The notes under the pieces: model-generated
Databases searched by the model: none
What the model saw: only the letters and a program-made list of their open reading frames with translations
What the model was told of the DNA's origin: nothing
Shown here: positions 8,694-16,191 of the stretch, in pieces
How the letters are laid out: the number at the start of each line of letters is the position of its first letter
Numbering within the stretch: position 1 is the stretch's first letter
Position numbers and translations under genes: made by a program
Assembly: GCA_030526405.1 (NCBI GenBank)
Contig: JAUNCZ010000003.1
Span: 43,765 to 107,764 of the forward strand
Origin: Lachnospiraceae bacterium
GTDB taxonomy: Bacteria > Bacillota > Clostridia > Lachnospirales > Lachnospiraceae
Direction of reading: 5' to 3'
DNA: 64,000 nucleotides

Positions 8694-8999
8694 TTACAGA
8701 AGCTCCAGGATTGCATTCTTCGGTCTTGCCCCTGTCGCCTGATTTACAACCTTTCCGTCCTTTACCACCACCAGTGTGGGAATGCTCATTACTCCAAACT
8801 GGACTGCCAGCTCCTGGTTTTCATCCACATTGACCTTTCCCACCTTGATATCACTTCTCTCCTCTGCAATCTCCTCGATGAGAGGGCTTACCATTCTGCA
8901 GGGACCGCACCAGGGTGCCCAGAAATCCAGCAGAACCGGTTTATCTGAATTGAGCACTTCACTCTGAAAATTCTCTTTATTGATATTGATAGCTGACAT
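8694..8999 (-). CDS. trxA: Thioredoxin
   Basis: A 101-residue protein with the classical active site WCGPC at 30-34, 'DFWAPW' before it and the cis-proline segment 'SIPTL' at about 72-76. It reduces protein disulfides in the cytosol. Start at 8999 is fixed by AAGGAGG 8 bases upstream and by family length; the open frame continues upstream without support. Monocistronic. Confidence 0.93.
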   Translation of the reverse strand: MSAININKENFQSEVLNSDKPVLLDFWAPWCGPCRMVSPLIEEIAEERSDIKVGKVNVDENQELAVQFGVMSIPTLVVVKDGKVVNQATGARPKNAILELL

Positions 9000-9159
9000 A
9001 TGTTTGTCCTCCTTTATATAAAAGTGATGTTTTTTCTTTTGTGGCTTCATTATACTTCGAAAAACGAAGGACTTCTGTGATAAAATCACCAAAGCAACTG
9101 CCAGTTCTGAAAAAATGCCATCCTGCGCTGACCAGATTATCTCCCCGGCCCTCAGGATC

Positions 9160-9990
9160 TCATTGGCGCTTCTCCTGTCTGACCCTGTCAAGGGCTGCAC
9201 GAAGCGCACCGTTATGATTATTATCCTCCTGTGTTACACAGGCCGCAGCTGCTCTGGCAGCGGGGGAAGCATTTTTCATTGCATAGGAATACTTCACCTC
9301 TCCAAACATGGAAATATCATTGTCACTGTCTCCAAATACCATGGCTTCCTCACCGGTAAGCTTCATCTCCTGCAGAAGACTTCTGATCCCTGCTGCCTTC
9401 CCACCTCCCGGTGCACAGACAGCGATCCAGCCCCAGCCGGCCTCATTCAGATCCCAGGATTCACAGCACTCCTTCAGGGGGCCCTGCAGCTTTTCCTGAA
9501 CACACTGGAAAATGGAGGGATAGGTTTCCCAGAAGCAGATGTAATGACAGTTGCTGATTCTGGCACCGGCATCCATGGCCTCCTGAAGGGAATGGAGACG
9601 TTCCGCCATCCAGTCCCTTCCATGACTGATACAGCGTTCTATGGAAATCGGATCTGCATAATATCGTTCCATATCTGAAAAAATCAAAGCGATATCAGGA
9701 TCTCTATCCAGAAATGACACCAGATACAGCATATCCTCCTTTTTCCAGGAATTCAGCACCTGATAATCAGGACCCTGGAAAATGGTATTGCCATTATCAC
9801 AGATTCCTGCCAGCCGCTCCAGCTTCTCCTGAAAAAGCTCCTCAATGGAAAAGAAGGTTCTGGCAGAGGCGATTCCCACCTTCACCCCCTCCTGTTCCAG
9901 AAGATTCACATACTCATCAAAGTTCTCCGGCAATCTGCTTTTGTCATCCAGCAGGGTTTTATCCAGATCAAAAAGTGCAAGCTTTATCAT
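9160..9990 (-). CDS. HAD-superfamily hydrolase, Cof type
   Basis: A 276-residue phosphatase-like protein. Motif I 'DLDKTLLDD' is at 8-16, giving the catalytic Asp pair. Motif IV 'GDSDNDISMF' is near residue 218. A large C2-type cap lies between them, as in Cof/YidA sugar-phosphate phosphatases. The substrate cannot be told. Its start overlaps the stop of the upstream deformylase-like gene (ATGA), so the two are coupled. Confidence 0.82.
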   Translation of the reverse strand: MIKLALFDLDKTLLDDKSRLPENFDEYVNLLEQEGVKVGIASARTFFSIEELFQEKLERLAGICDNGNTIFQGPDYQVLNSWKKEDMLYLVSFLDRDPDIALIFSDMERYYADPISIERCISHGRDWMAERLHSLQEAMDAGARISNCHYICFWETYPSIFQCVQEKLQGPLKECCESWDLNEAGWGWIAVCAPGGGKAAGIRSLLQEMKLTGEEAMVFGDSDNDISMFGEVKYSYAMKNASPAARAAAACVTQEDNNHNGALRAALDRVRQEKRQ

Positions 9991-10397
9991 ATCAGAATCC
10001 CCTCCAGATGATCCAGCTCATGCTGGCAGATCTGGGCATACCAGCCACTGAGTTTTCTGCGCTGTTTTTTCCATTTCATATCAAAATATTCCACTTCTAT
10101 ATTTTCATAGCGTGTGGTCTTTCTCACACCGGCAAGGGACAGACATCCCTCCTCCGTCTCATAGGGAGTATCCCTGTGCAGTAACACGGGATTGAACATT
10201 ACAATATCGATCATTCCCATATTTACAGTGATCACCCGTTTCTTAACACCGATCATATTGGCCGCCATGCCAACACATCCCTCCCGGTTCGCCTGCAGCG
10301 TATCCTGAAGATCAATTCCCACCTGAATATCCGCCGGTGTGGCAGGCTCAGATTTCTGTCCCAGGAAAAAAATATCTCTCATAATAGGTTTTACCAT
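9987..10397 (-). CDS. Peptide deformylase-like protein with altered motif 1
   Basis: A 136-residue protein with motif 2 'EGCLS' at 83-87 and metal motif HELDH at 126-130, so the metal-binding Cys and both His are present. Motif 1, normally GxGLAAPQIG, reads 'VGMAANMIG' (42-50). The catalytic Gln is replaced by Met48 and the Pro by Asn47. It may be a divergent deformylase with changed activity. Start at 10397 follows GGGGAG by about 9 bases. Coupled to the HAD gene by overlap. Confidence 0.75.
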   Translation of the reverse strand: MVKPIMRDIFFLGQKSEPATPADIQVGIDLQDTLQANREGCVGMAANMIGVKKRVITVNMGMIDIVMFNPVLLHRDTPYETEEGCLSLAGVRKTTRYENIEVEYFDMKWKKQRRKLSGWYAQICQHELDHLEGILI

Positions 10398-10502
10398 AAT
10401 CAGTAGCTCCCCTTTCTCAATCAACAAATCTAATCCCATTCATGTTACCACGAATCCCACCCCACAGATACAATTTTTTCCATTTCCCATTCCGCGGACC
10501 CA

Positions 10503-10509
10503 CGAGACG
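10503..10509 (+). other. Unoccupied copy of the element's integration core
   Basis: CGAGACG in the context CCGCGGACCCACGAGACG, just ahead of tRNA-like hairpin copy C. It equals the 7-bp direct repeat flanking the mobile element. Confidence 0.5.
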
Positions 10510-10526
10510 CTTCTGCGGCTGGTCGA

Positions 10527-10573
10527 CCGTGAACCCGCTTGCGTAAGCAAGCTGGGTTCAAGTCCCCTTCCCA
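10527..10573 (+). repeat. tRNA-like hairpin repeat, copy C
   Basis: Same 47-bp unit as at 6417. No intact tRNA gene follows; instead the 21-bp and hairpin repeats follow directly. Confidence 0.7.
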
Positions 10574-10620
10574 GACAACAAAAAAGGAGGCAGTTTTCTC
10601 TCTTCTCCTTCTTCTCATCT

Positions 10621-10641
10621 GCGGAAGATGGGGCGGAATGG
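10621..10641 (+). repeat. 21-bp repeat resembling a tRNA-Leu 5' end, copy 3
   Basis: Same 21 bases as at 6274 and 6326. It overlaps the left arm of the perfect hairpin. Confidence 0.6.
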
Positions 10642-10675
10642 GAAAAAGGTCCGGTGGACCTTTTTCCCATTCCGC
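10633..10675. repeat. Perfect 20-bp-arm hairpin repeat, copy 2
   Basis: Arms 10633-10652 and 10656-10675 are exactly complementary around loop GGT. It ends 7 bases before the left integration core. The plus strand could be read as VDLFP-PRTDET, reminiscent of the RlmD C-terminal motif VDMFP-T-HVET. Confidence 0.8.
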
Positions 10676-10682
10676 GGACCGA

Positions 10683-10689
10683 CGAGACG
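10683..10689 (+). other. Left integration core (direct repeat)
   Basis: CGAGACG, repeated at 28056-28062. It marks the left junction of the mobile element. Confidence 0.75.
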
Positions 10690-10708
10690 GTTGTTCTTTT
10701 GTCCCAAC
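10690..10708 (+). repeat. Left terminal inverted repeat
   Basis: GTTGTTCTTTTGTCCCAAC; the reverse complement of the right end differs at two positions. Confidence 0.75.
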
Positions 10709-10989
10709 AAAAACCGGATGATGTAATAGAGGTCGACCTTGATTTGGACGAATTGGATATTACATCTGCCGAGTCAAAAGCAACTTATCAGGAAATCAAG
10801 GATTATGTGCTGAAAGAATTTGGCTTAAAGGTATCAACATTATATATTTCCCAAATTAAGAGGAAGTGCGGCATTGAAGTAGGAGAACATTACAATTTCT
10901 CTCAGAAAGAAAATCAGAGAGTGCCGCAGTGTCCAAAAGAAAAGGAAGATGCTATCCGAGCTGCTCTTGAACATTTTGCAATGATCTAA
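10690..10989 (+). pseudogene. Portable 3' end of rlmD/rumA (C-terminal fragment, 99 codons)
   Basis: An open stretch without its own start or ribosome site. It reads VVLLSQQKPDDVIEV, then an acidic 'LDLDELDITS', then 'TYQEIKDYVLKEFGLKVS' and ends LEHFAMI. From memory, such tails occur at the C-terminus of clostridial RlmD (23S rRNA uracil-C5 methyltransferase) proteins after HVETVVLLS, where elements integrate and replace the gene's 3' end. At this site no rlmD lies upstream, so it is probably silent. If the element circularizes it becomes the C-terminal extension of the recombinase. Downstream tnpV follows in 32 bases. Confidence 0.7.
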
Positions 10990-11021
10990 AGGTCGTTGCT
11001 GATTTCAAGGAGGAAAAGCAT

Positions 11022-11396
11022 ATGAAGTCAATTTTTGAAGAAATGGGCGGAACCTACACGCTGGGAGCAGATGGGATGTATTATCCGGATTTAGAATTAC
11101 CGGCAGATGAAGAACCTCGATATGGTAAGTATGGCCGTATGCACAGAGATTATATCAAAGAACATCGTCCTTGGCTCTACACGGAGCTTTTGATGGACGG
11201 CAAGCTGGTGTCCCACCTGAATGCCATTGATGACCAGGCGCACGAGAGAAAGGAGCTGCTGACCCGACAGATGCAGGAAAGAAAGGGCATCAACGAAGCA
11301 CTGAAAGCCCGTGACCAGATGGCCTGGGTCGGTGCTATGAACAATATTCGCAATGCTGCGGAGGAGATTGTTTTAAGTGAATTGATTTATTGCTAA
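11022..11396 (+). CDS. TnpV family transposon-encoded protein
   Basis: A 124-residue protein with the pattern of TnpV proteins found in clostridial mobile elements: 'GGTYTLGADGMYYPDLELP', then 'YGRMHRDYIKEHRPWLYTEL' and a helical Gln/Arg-rich C-terminal half. Function unknown; it is usually carried beside recombinases or at element ends, as here. The ribosome site AAGGAGG is 8 bases ahead. A terminator follows directly. Confidence 0.8.
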   Translation: MKSIFEEMGGTYTLGADGMYYPDLELPADEEPRYGKYGRMHRDYIKEHRPWLYTELLMDGKLVSHLNAIDDQAHERKELLTRQMQERKGINEALKARDQMAWVGAMNNIRNAAEEIVLSELIYC

Positions 11397-11401
11397 AGTG
11401 A

Positions 11402-11454
11402 AAGGTCATAACAGTAACATGAATGAAGTTACTGCTATGACCTTCCTTTTTTGC
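11402..11454 (+). terminator. Terminator of tnpV
   Basis: AAGGTCATA-CAGTAAC pairs with GTTACTG-TATGACCTT, followed by CCTTTTTT. Confidence 0.8.
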
Positions 11455-11467
11455 TATAAAAGCACTA

Positions 11468-12862
11468 TTATGGGTTCAATTTTTCTCCAACGATTTTCAT
11501 TTGCTCCTGTGTAGGTTCCCAATCGAAGTTGATTTCTACAATGAGATCATCATAGCAGAGAAGATATTTGTTCTCCCAACCATAGACAGAATCGTACAGT
11601 CGATACACTTCGTTCGCACCCCAGCTCATGGCATCCTGTGCGATATATTGACTTTCATTTATTGGGTGCAATTTCTCCCCTTCATAAACCAAACGGGTTT
11701 TACAAATATCATAAAACGCAGGGAGTTTAACAAATACCATCGTATATTCCAGTTGATGAAGCTCCTTGTAGTTGTCTGCATCAAATCGAGGTCGCTGGCG
11801 CAAAACAAACTGTCCAAGCAGGAGAGATTCATCCCCGCTTCGCTCTTTGGTATATCCATCGTTTTCTTCGCCTGTCAAATCTTCAATCGTTAAAGGAAGC
11901 TCATCGTTATGAATAACCCAAGTCATTCCTCCGTGTTCGTAAGTGCCTTCTGCTTCATCGGCGAAGAATCCCAGGGAAGAAAGCTTTAAGGTTCCGAAAG
12001 TAATCAATCCCATCAGTGCAAAGGCGAGGATAAAATCGACAAGAATTGTAATGGTTCGATTGACTCCACGGGAAGCTTTTCGTTTCTTAAGGGCATTTTT
12101 CGTTGCGTTTACTGCCAATATCAGCAATGGCATATAGAAACACATGACAATGCCAATCCATCTGCGCAATTTATCTACAGTAAAGATAAAACTAATTCCC
12201 CAATAGATGAAACCGATAATGACGGCACCTAAAATTACTTTTTGGAACCTGGAGGTGCTTACAGGCTTCAAAAATTCTCCTTGTTCTGCTAATTTTTTTG
12301 CTTTGTGATACCAACGAAAATAACATATCAGTTCCACCACACAGAGAATCAACAATACAAGATAGCACAGCCCGGTAAACAGTTTTACTGGACTTGCTAA
12401 TTGACCGATGGGATCACCGAGCATCCCACTGACAAATAAGCCGCCGCACATAATTGAGATTAGCAGCAGGAGAAGATAAGACGGAATGAAACTCTTTTTT
12501 GCAGATGCGTGGATGCTCTGGAGTTCCAGCACCGGCTCCGTTTCGATAGGAGTAGGGTTCTCCTGCTCGTTATAGAAAATCTGAAGCTGAGCGGAAGTGC
12601 AGGCCAGTTTCCAACCAGTGTGGGCACAGAACTCATGGAAAGTCTTTTGTTCATCAGTAGGCTCTGGATCAAATTCAGATGCCTTCGGATAATAAGAGAC
12701 AGCAAACTTTACAGGTTTCGGATCGATGCGATGGTATACCCAACCGAAGTTACTCATTCGTTCAATCATCCATCCTTTCGCAGCCATCTTCTCCAAGTGT
12801 CTGCTGATTCCGGCATGGTCATAAAAAGAGAATACTTCCATCCGTTTCTTTGTGTTTTTCAT
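11468..12862 (-). CDS. DUF2812 domain membrane protein
   Basis: About 464 residues. The N-terminal 105 residues match the DUF2812 pattern ('AAKGWMIERMSNFGWVYHRI', then 'VSYYP'). About five hydrophobic segments follow between 130 and 300, then a soluble C-terminal domain ending EPTQEQMKIVGEKLNP. DUF2812 proteins are typically paired with PadR regulators, as here. The start at 12862 has GGAGG 7 bases ahead and overlaps the padR stop (ATGA). Its function is not known; the PadR link suggests a response to membrane or drug stress. Confidence 0.78.
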   Translation of the reverse strand: MKNTKKRMEVFSFYDHAGISRHLEKMAAKGWMIERMSNFGWVYHRIDPKPVKFAVSYYPKASEFDPEPTDEQKTFHEFCAHTGWKLACTSAQLQIFYNEQENPTPIETEPVLELQSIHASAKKSFIPSYLLLLLISIMCGGLFVSGMLGDPIGQLASPVKLFTGLCYLVLLILCVVELICYFRWYHKAKKLAEQGEFLKPVSTSRFQKVILGAVIIGFIYWGISFIFTVDKLRRWIGIVMCFYMPLLILAVNATKNALKKRKASRGVNRTITILVDFILAFALMGLITFGTLKLSSLGFFADEAEGTYEHGGMTWVIHNDELPLTIEDLTGEENDGYTKERSGDESLLLGQFVLRQRPRFDADNYKELHQLEYTMVFVKLPAFYDICKTRLVYEGEKLHPINESQYIAQDAMSWGANEVYRLYDSVYGWENKYLLCYDDLIVEINFDWEPTQEQMKIVGEKLNP

Positions 12863-13182
12863 TTGGCATCCTCCTCTCCGAAAATCAAATGATAATCGGC
12901 CAGCTGTGCAGTTAGTCTGGCACATTCTTTCTCTAACATTTCCCTGCCTTTATCAGTAAGGATATAGCTGCGGCGTCTTCCTTCAACTTTTGTCTCCCGG
13001 ATCATTTCAGCATCCTGGAACTGTTCAAGCAGAGTGTAAAGGGTTCCTGAACCTACATTGACTCGATGGTTTGTCATGGCAGGAACCTTATCCAGAATAT
13101 CCATACCATAACATTCTTCTTTTAGACAAAGCAAAGTGTAAAACATCTGCTCCGTCAGCGTCTGAAATTTTGCTCTTGCCAC
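12859..13182 (-). CDS. PadR family transcriptional regulator
   Basis: A 107-residue winged-helix repressor-like protein. 'LTEQMFYTLLCLKEECYGMDI' begins the PadR fold; 'GSGTLYTLLEQFQDAEMI' and 'GRRRSYILTDKG' are the recognition helix and wing. I place the start at the GTG at 13182: GGAGG lies 8 bases upstream, and the protein then begins MARAKFQTLTEQ as in the family. It is the first gene of a two-gene operon with DUF2812. Two near-palindromes just upstream are likely its operator, so it probably controls its own operon. Confidence 0.85.
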   Translation of the reverse strand: MARAKFQTLTEQMFYTLLCLKEECYGMDILDKVPAMTNHRVNVGSGTLYTLLEQFQDAEMIRETKVEGRRRSYILTDKGREMLEKECARLTAQLADYHLIFGEEDAK

Positions 13183-13199
13183 ATAGCTCACCTCCAATC

Positions 13200-13246
13200 C
13201 TCGAATATCGAGTATCTTCATCTTTATTATATGCTCGAATATCGAG
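13200..13246 (-). promoter_or_regulatory. Twin near-palindromic operator upstream of padR
   Basis: CTCGAATATCGAG occurs twice, at 13200-13212 and 13234-13246, 34 bases apart. The sites span the region just upstream of the GTG start, where a repressor could block the promoter. Confidence 0.65.
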
Positions 13247-13347
13247 AATGTCAATATGCTTCATAGTAAAATTCCAAAAAGCGATAGCCTACTTTTCAAT
13301 CAGAAAAGAAGATGTTATTCACACTTCCCGAAAAGTTGGCGAGAAGT

Positions 13348-13395
13348 GAAAAGCGGGTTTGTATCATTCACTTGATACAAGCCCGCTTTTCATTA
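13348..13395 (-). terminator. Terminator of the hydrolase operon
   Basis: AAAAGCGGGTTTGTATCA pairs perfectly with TGATACAAGCCCGCTTTT over a 6-base loop. It lies at the 3' end of the hydrolase gene that stops at 13393. Confidence 0.8.
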
Positions 13396-14403
13396 TTGTG
13401 GAATATTCACTGTTACATCCTGCCAATTTTCATTGGTTTTGATTTCTGCATTCTCTCCAAAGAACGCCTTGCCGGCTTCTTCGTCGCCCTGCAGCCAGTA
13501 CATAAACCAGGCGGTCATATATCCGTCTGCACTATGGGGAATATCTCCGTGGTCTTTGCCGACAAGTCTGCCGATCACCGTGGGAACGGAATCCGGCATC
13601 GCATCATAGCACGCTCTCAGCCACCAAAGCGGGCAGATGCCCTGAGTTTCGCCCTCGGCAAGCTCCAGTCTGTTTTCCTCCACATTACCGGCATCTGCAT
13701 TGCCTGTGCCTGCAACCATGAAAGCCGGGATAGAAAGCGTAGCTGTATCGCAGTTCCAGCCTCCGCCCAGCTCACCATCCAACAAATTCAGCGCATAGGC
13801 CACCGCACTGGAAGTGGTGCTTTGGGCGCAGATTGCTTTGTACTTATTTCCGTTTTCATGCTGCGTGACAGCGTTGATTGCGCCCACACCTCCCTGGGAG
13901 TGACCCGCAATACCGATATTCTCGGTATCAATGTGTCCATAGAACACACTTTGAGAATCTTCGTTCAACGCAAGCATATAGTCGAGTGTCGTTGCGGCAG
14001 ATGCGCCGGTTCTGGTGTTTTCGTCCTCGTTGCCAACCACAATGAAACCCCAGGATGCAAGATGGCGGAATCCGGCAGAGGACGCAGATGCCTTAGCTCC
14101 TGTTCCGTTTACCATAAGTACAAGAGGATAGGTTTTTGTTCCGCTCTCCAATTCTTTGGGATACCAAACAGAATAGGTTTTACAAACATCATCACCAACA
14201 TCAAACTGTACAGAAGAAACTTCATATTCGCCCAAAGCGGTGTATTTTTCTTCGATTGCACCCTTGGGGCTTGCGAACTTCCAGTAGTTTTCGTTTTTGT
14301 ATCCTGCAAATATTACCAGCAGAATCACGCCAATAATGATAAGTGCGATCAACGCAGCCACTCCAATCAAAATCGATTTCATAATTTTTCCTGCTATTTT
14401 CAT
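13393..14403 (-). CDS. Membrane-anchored alpha/beta hydrolase (cutinase/PET-hydrolase-like)
   Basis: A 336-residue protein with a single N-terminal membrane helix (about 9-35) and an extracytoplasmic hydrolase domain. The nucleophile elbow is GHSQGG with Ser169. The region near 'VNGTGAKAS' (108-116) takes the oxyanion position. A late 'GKDHGDIPHS' offers the catalytic His. The arrangement recalls dienelactone-hydrolase and cutinase-like enzymes acting on esters; the substrate is unknown. It follows the second hydrolase gene by about 10 bases in one operon divergent from a TetR regulator. Confidence 0.75.
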   Translation of the reverse strand: MKIAGKIMKSILIGVAALIALIIIGVILLVIFAGYKNENYWKFASPKGAIEEKYTALGEYEVSSVQFDVGDDVCKTYSVWYPKELESGTKTYPLVLMVNGTGAKASASSAGFRHLASWGFIVVGNEDENTRTGASAATTLDYMLALNEDSQSVFYGHIDTENIGIAGHSQGGVGAINAVTQHENGNKYKAICAQSTTSSAVAYALNLLDGELGGGWNCDTATLSIPAFMVAGTGNADAGNVEENRLELAEGETQGICPLWWLRACYDAMPDSVPTVIGRLVGKDHGDIPHSADGYMTAWFMYWLQGDEEAGKAFFGENAEIKTNENWQDVTVNIPQ

Positions 14404-14413
14404 CTCTTTCTCC

Positions 14414-15376
14414 TCACTTTACCGGCAAATAGGTATTCAGATATTCTTCTACAGTGTCCATCCACTGTGCATAAATCTTGGTGTCATTCTGCAATCCGTG
14501 CCCGGAATGAGGAAATTCGAAATACTTGTAGTCCACACCGTGTTCTTCCAATGCTGCCTTCAAAGGGAGGGAAGCAAGGAACGGCTGCATTTTATCATGG
14601 GTGCCGTAGGCAACCACCGTTGCGGGAGAATCGGCTGTGACCCAATCCGCAGCGGAAATCGGTTTGACCTTTTCGAGATATGAGCCATCTGCGACTTCCG
14701 CAGGGGTAATTTCCGTTCCCGCCATCACAGAAAACAGTCCTGCACAGGCTTCATCACTCTGATCCAGTCCGAAAACGCCCCAATCCTCCTGATAGAAGCT
14801 GGCAGGGCCAACGCCACCGAAGGTCAGCACAACCGGAACAGGAGCTTGTGCTGCGTCACGGTAAGCATAAATCATGGCCAGGGCATGACCGGCAGAACCG
14901 CCGCCGATTGCCATTTTGCCGATTTTGTAGCCCAGCTTTTCCGCTTCGGCAATCACAGAGGGGATGCTGTCCCGAGTTTCAACAGACTGGCTGTATACGC
15001 TGGCCGTGGGATTTTCTTCGTTGAACAAGGTGTAGTTGATACCGGCAGCAACATAACCCTTGGAGCAGAGCCATTGCAGCATTTCCGCATCCCCGGATTT
15101 GTCCCCAGAAGTAAAGCCACCCGGATGGAGATAGACCACAAGGCCGTAGTTTTCTTTACTGTCATCAGCAGGCAGATACAGGTCAAACTTGTTTGCCTCT
15201 TTTTCTCCGTAGACCAAGTCTGTATGTACCGTACCGACAGAATCATTCCACTTCACAGAGTATTTCCCGCCCAGGGGATCTTGTGTCAGCTTCATAACCG
15301 CAGACAACGCAAACACCACAATGAAAAGCACCACATAGAGCAGTCCCCACAGCACTTTTCGCACCCCTTTCCTCAT
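14414..15376 (-). CDS. Membrane-anchored alpha/beta hydrolase (HSL/esterase-like)
   Basis: About 320 residues: an N-terminal membrane helix (8-28), then an esterase domain. HPGG at 84-87 takes the place of the HGG oxyanion motif of hormone-sensitive-lipase-type enzymes. GGGSAGH (158-164) provides Ser161. 'GTHDKM' and 'FPHSGHGL' near the end provide the Asp and His. Start at 15376 has GGAGGG 8 bases ahead and overlaps the stop of a 44-codon membrane peptide (ATGA). Probably a lipid- or ester-modifying enzyme outside the membrane. Confidence 0.78.
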   Translation of the reverse strand: MRKGVRKVLWGLLYVVLFIVVFALSAVMKLTQDPLGGKYSVKWNDSVGTVHTDLVYGEKEANKFDLYLPADDSKENYGLVVYLHPGGFTSGDKSGDAEMLQWLCSKGYVAAGINYTLFNEENPTASVYSQSVETRDSIPSVIAEAEKLGYKIGKMAIGGGSAGHALAMIYAYRDAAQAPVPVVLTFGGVGPASFYQEDWGVFGLDQSDEACAGLFSVMAGTEITPAEVADGSYLEKVKPISAADWVTADSPATVVAYGTHDKMQPFLASLPLKAALEEHGVDYKYFEFPHSGHGLQNDTKIYAQWMDTVEEYLNTYLPVK

Positions 15377-15507
15377 AGAAAATTCCCTCCAAACAGCGTA
15401 CCGCCCAGCAGCAGGTTCAGAAAGGCTCGCACAGCCAATCGCCCCAGTGCGAAGGCAACGACAACAATTACAGCAATGATAATCAACCGTTTTGTCATAA
15501 CGGACAT
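15373..15507 (-). CDS. Small membrane protein, 44 residues
   Basis: Reads MSVMTKRLIIIAVIVVVAFA and continues to a Gly/Leu/Phe-rich end. It has one strongly hydrophobic helix after a basic N-terminus, so it is an inner-membrane peptide. AAGGAGG lies 8 bases upstream of the ATG. Its stop overlaps the start of the downstream hydrolase, so it is the first gene of the hydrolase operon. Family unknown; it could be a partner or membrane anchor for the hydrolases. Confidence 0.65.
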   Translation of the reverse strand: MSVMTKRLIIIAVIVVVAFALGRLAVRAFLNLLLGGTLFGGNFL

Positions 15508-15589
15508 GGATTTTCCTCCTTGATATTTTTTCCTTGACGAAACATTTGTTACGCCTTATACTATACAGCACAGGAGAAAAAAGATAAAG

Positions 15590-15612
15590 TCACAATCATA
15601 GGCCGATTGTGA
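15590..15612. promoter_or_regulatory. Likely TetR operator
   Basis: TCACAATC and GATTGTGA form a perfect 8-bp inverted repeat with a 7-base spacer between the divergent TetR gene and hydrolase operon. Confidence 0.7.
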
Positions 15613-15631
15613 CATCAAGGAGTCAAAGTGT

Positions 15632-16141
15632 ATGGGATATAATAAAAGAAACGATGAGATCAACGCCATTACCAAAGAAAGCATTGCTGTTGCCTATTAT
15701 GAATTGCTGCAAAGTGAGCAGAATATTTCCGTGACCATGATTTGCGAAAAAGCCGGAGTTTCCCGCAATGCCTATTACCGTAACTTCAATTCCACGGACG
15801 AAATCATCCTATATTGCCTGATTTTGAAATGGGCAAAGTATTGTGAAATCAATCCCGTGCCGCCGGAAAATGGAGAAGTATTGAAGCAAAGACTGATTCA
15901 GTTCTTTTATGCGGAAAAAGACTTTGTCCGGGCAATCCAAAAACACGAGAAAGTCTATCTGATTGAGGAGTTGTTCCGAAAAGTCATTGTCCCGGAAGAA
16001 GATATTGGCATGGCGAAATACTTTCTGTATGTGGTTGCTTATTCGGTTTACGGTGTCATCCGGGCAATGATCGATAACGATTTTTCGGAAACACCGGAGC
16101 AGATTCTGGCAATGGGAGAAAATTTCAAGGGAGCAATATAG
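15632..16141 (+). CDS. TetR/AcrR family regulator
   Basis: A 169-residue protein. The N-terminal helix-turn-helix reads 'ISVTMICEKAGVSRNAYYRN' (about 31-50), the standard TetR signature. The C-terminal helices form the ligand and dimer part. It is divergent from the small membrane protein/hydrolase operon, with the palindrome at 15590-15612 between them, so it probably represses that operon and itself. Ligand unknown. Confidence 0.85.
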   Translation: MGYNKRNDEINAITKESIAVAYYELLQSEQNISVTMICEKAGVSRNAYYRNFNSTDEIILYCLILKWAKYCEINPVPPENGEVLKQRLIQFFYAEKDFVRAIQKHEKVYLIEELFRKVIVPEEDIGMAKYFLYVVAYSVYGVIRAMIDNDFSETPEQILAMGENFKGAI

Positions 16142-16143
16142 AA

Positions 16144-16190
16144 TAATCACCACAGTTACCTGTATCAGAGCAACTGTGGTGATTTTTTGC
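16144..16190. terminator. Terminator behind the TetR gene, shared with the relaxase end
   Basis: AATCACCACAGTT pairs with AACTGTGGTGATT, followed by TTTTTT on the plus strand; 2 bases from the relaxase stop. Confidence 0.75.
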
Positions 16191-16191
16191 A

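Noticed and set aside
10339..10689. Upstream part of a long plus-strand open frame running into the RlmD-like tail
   Set aside because: It is antisense to the deformylase gene and then reads through repeats; only the part from 10690 looks like real protein sequence.
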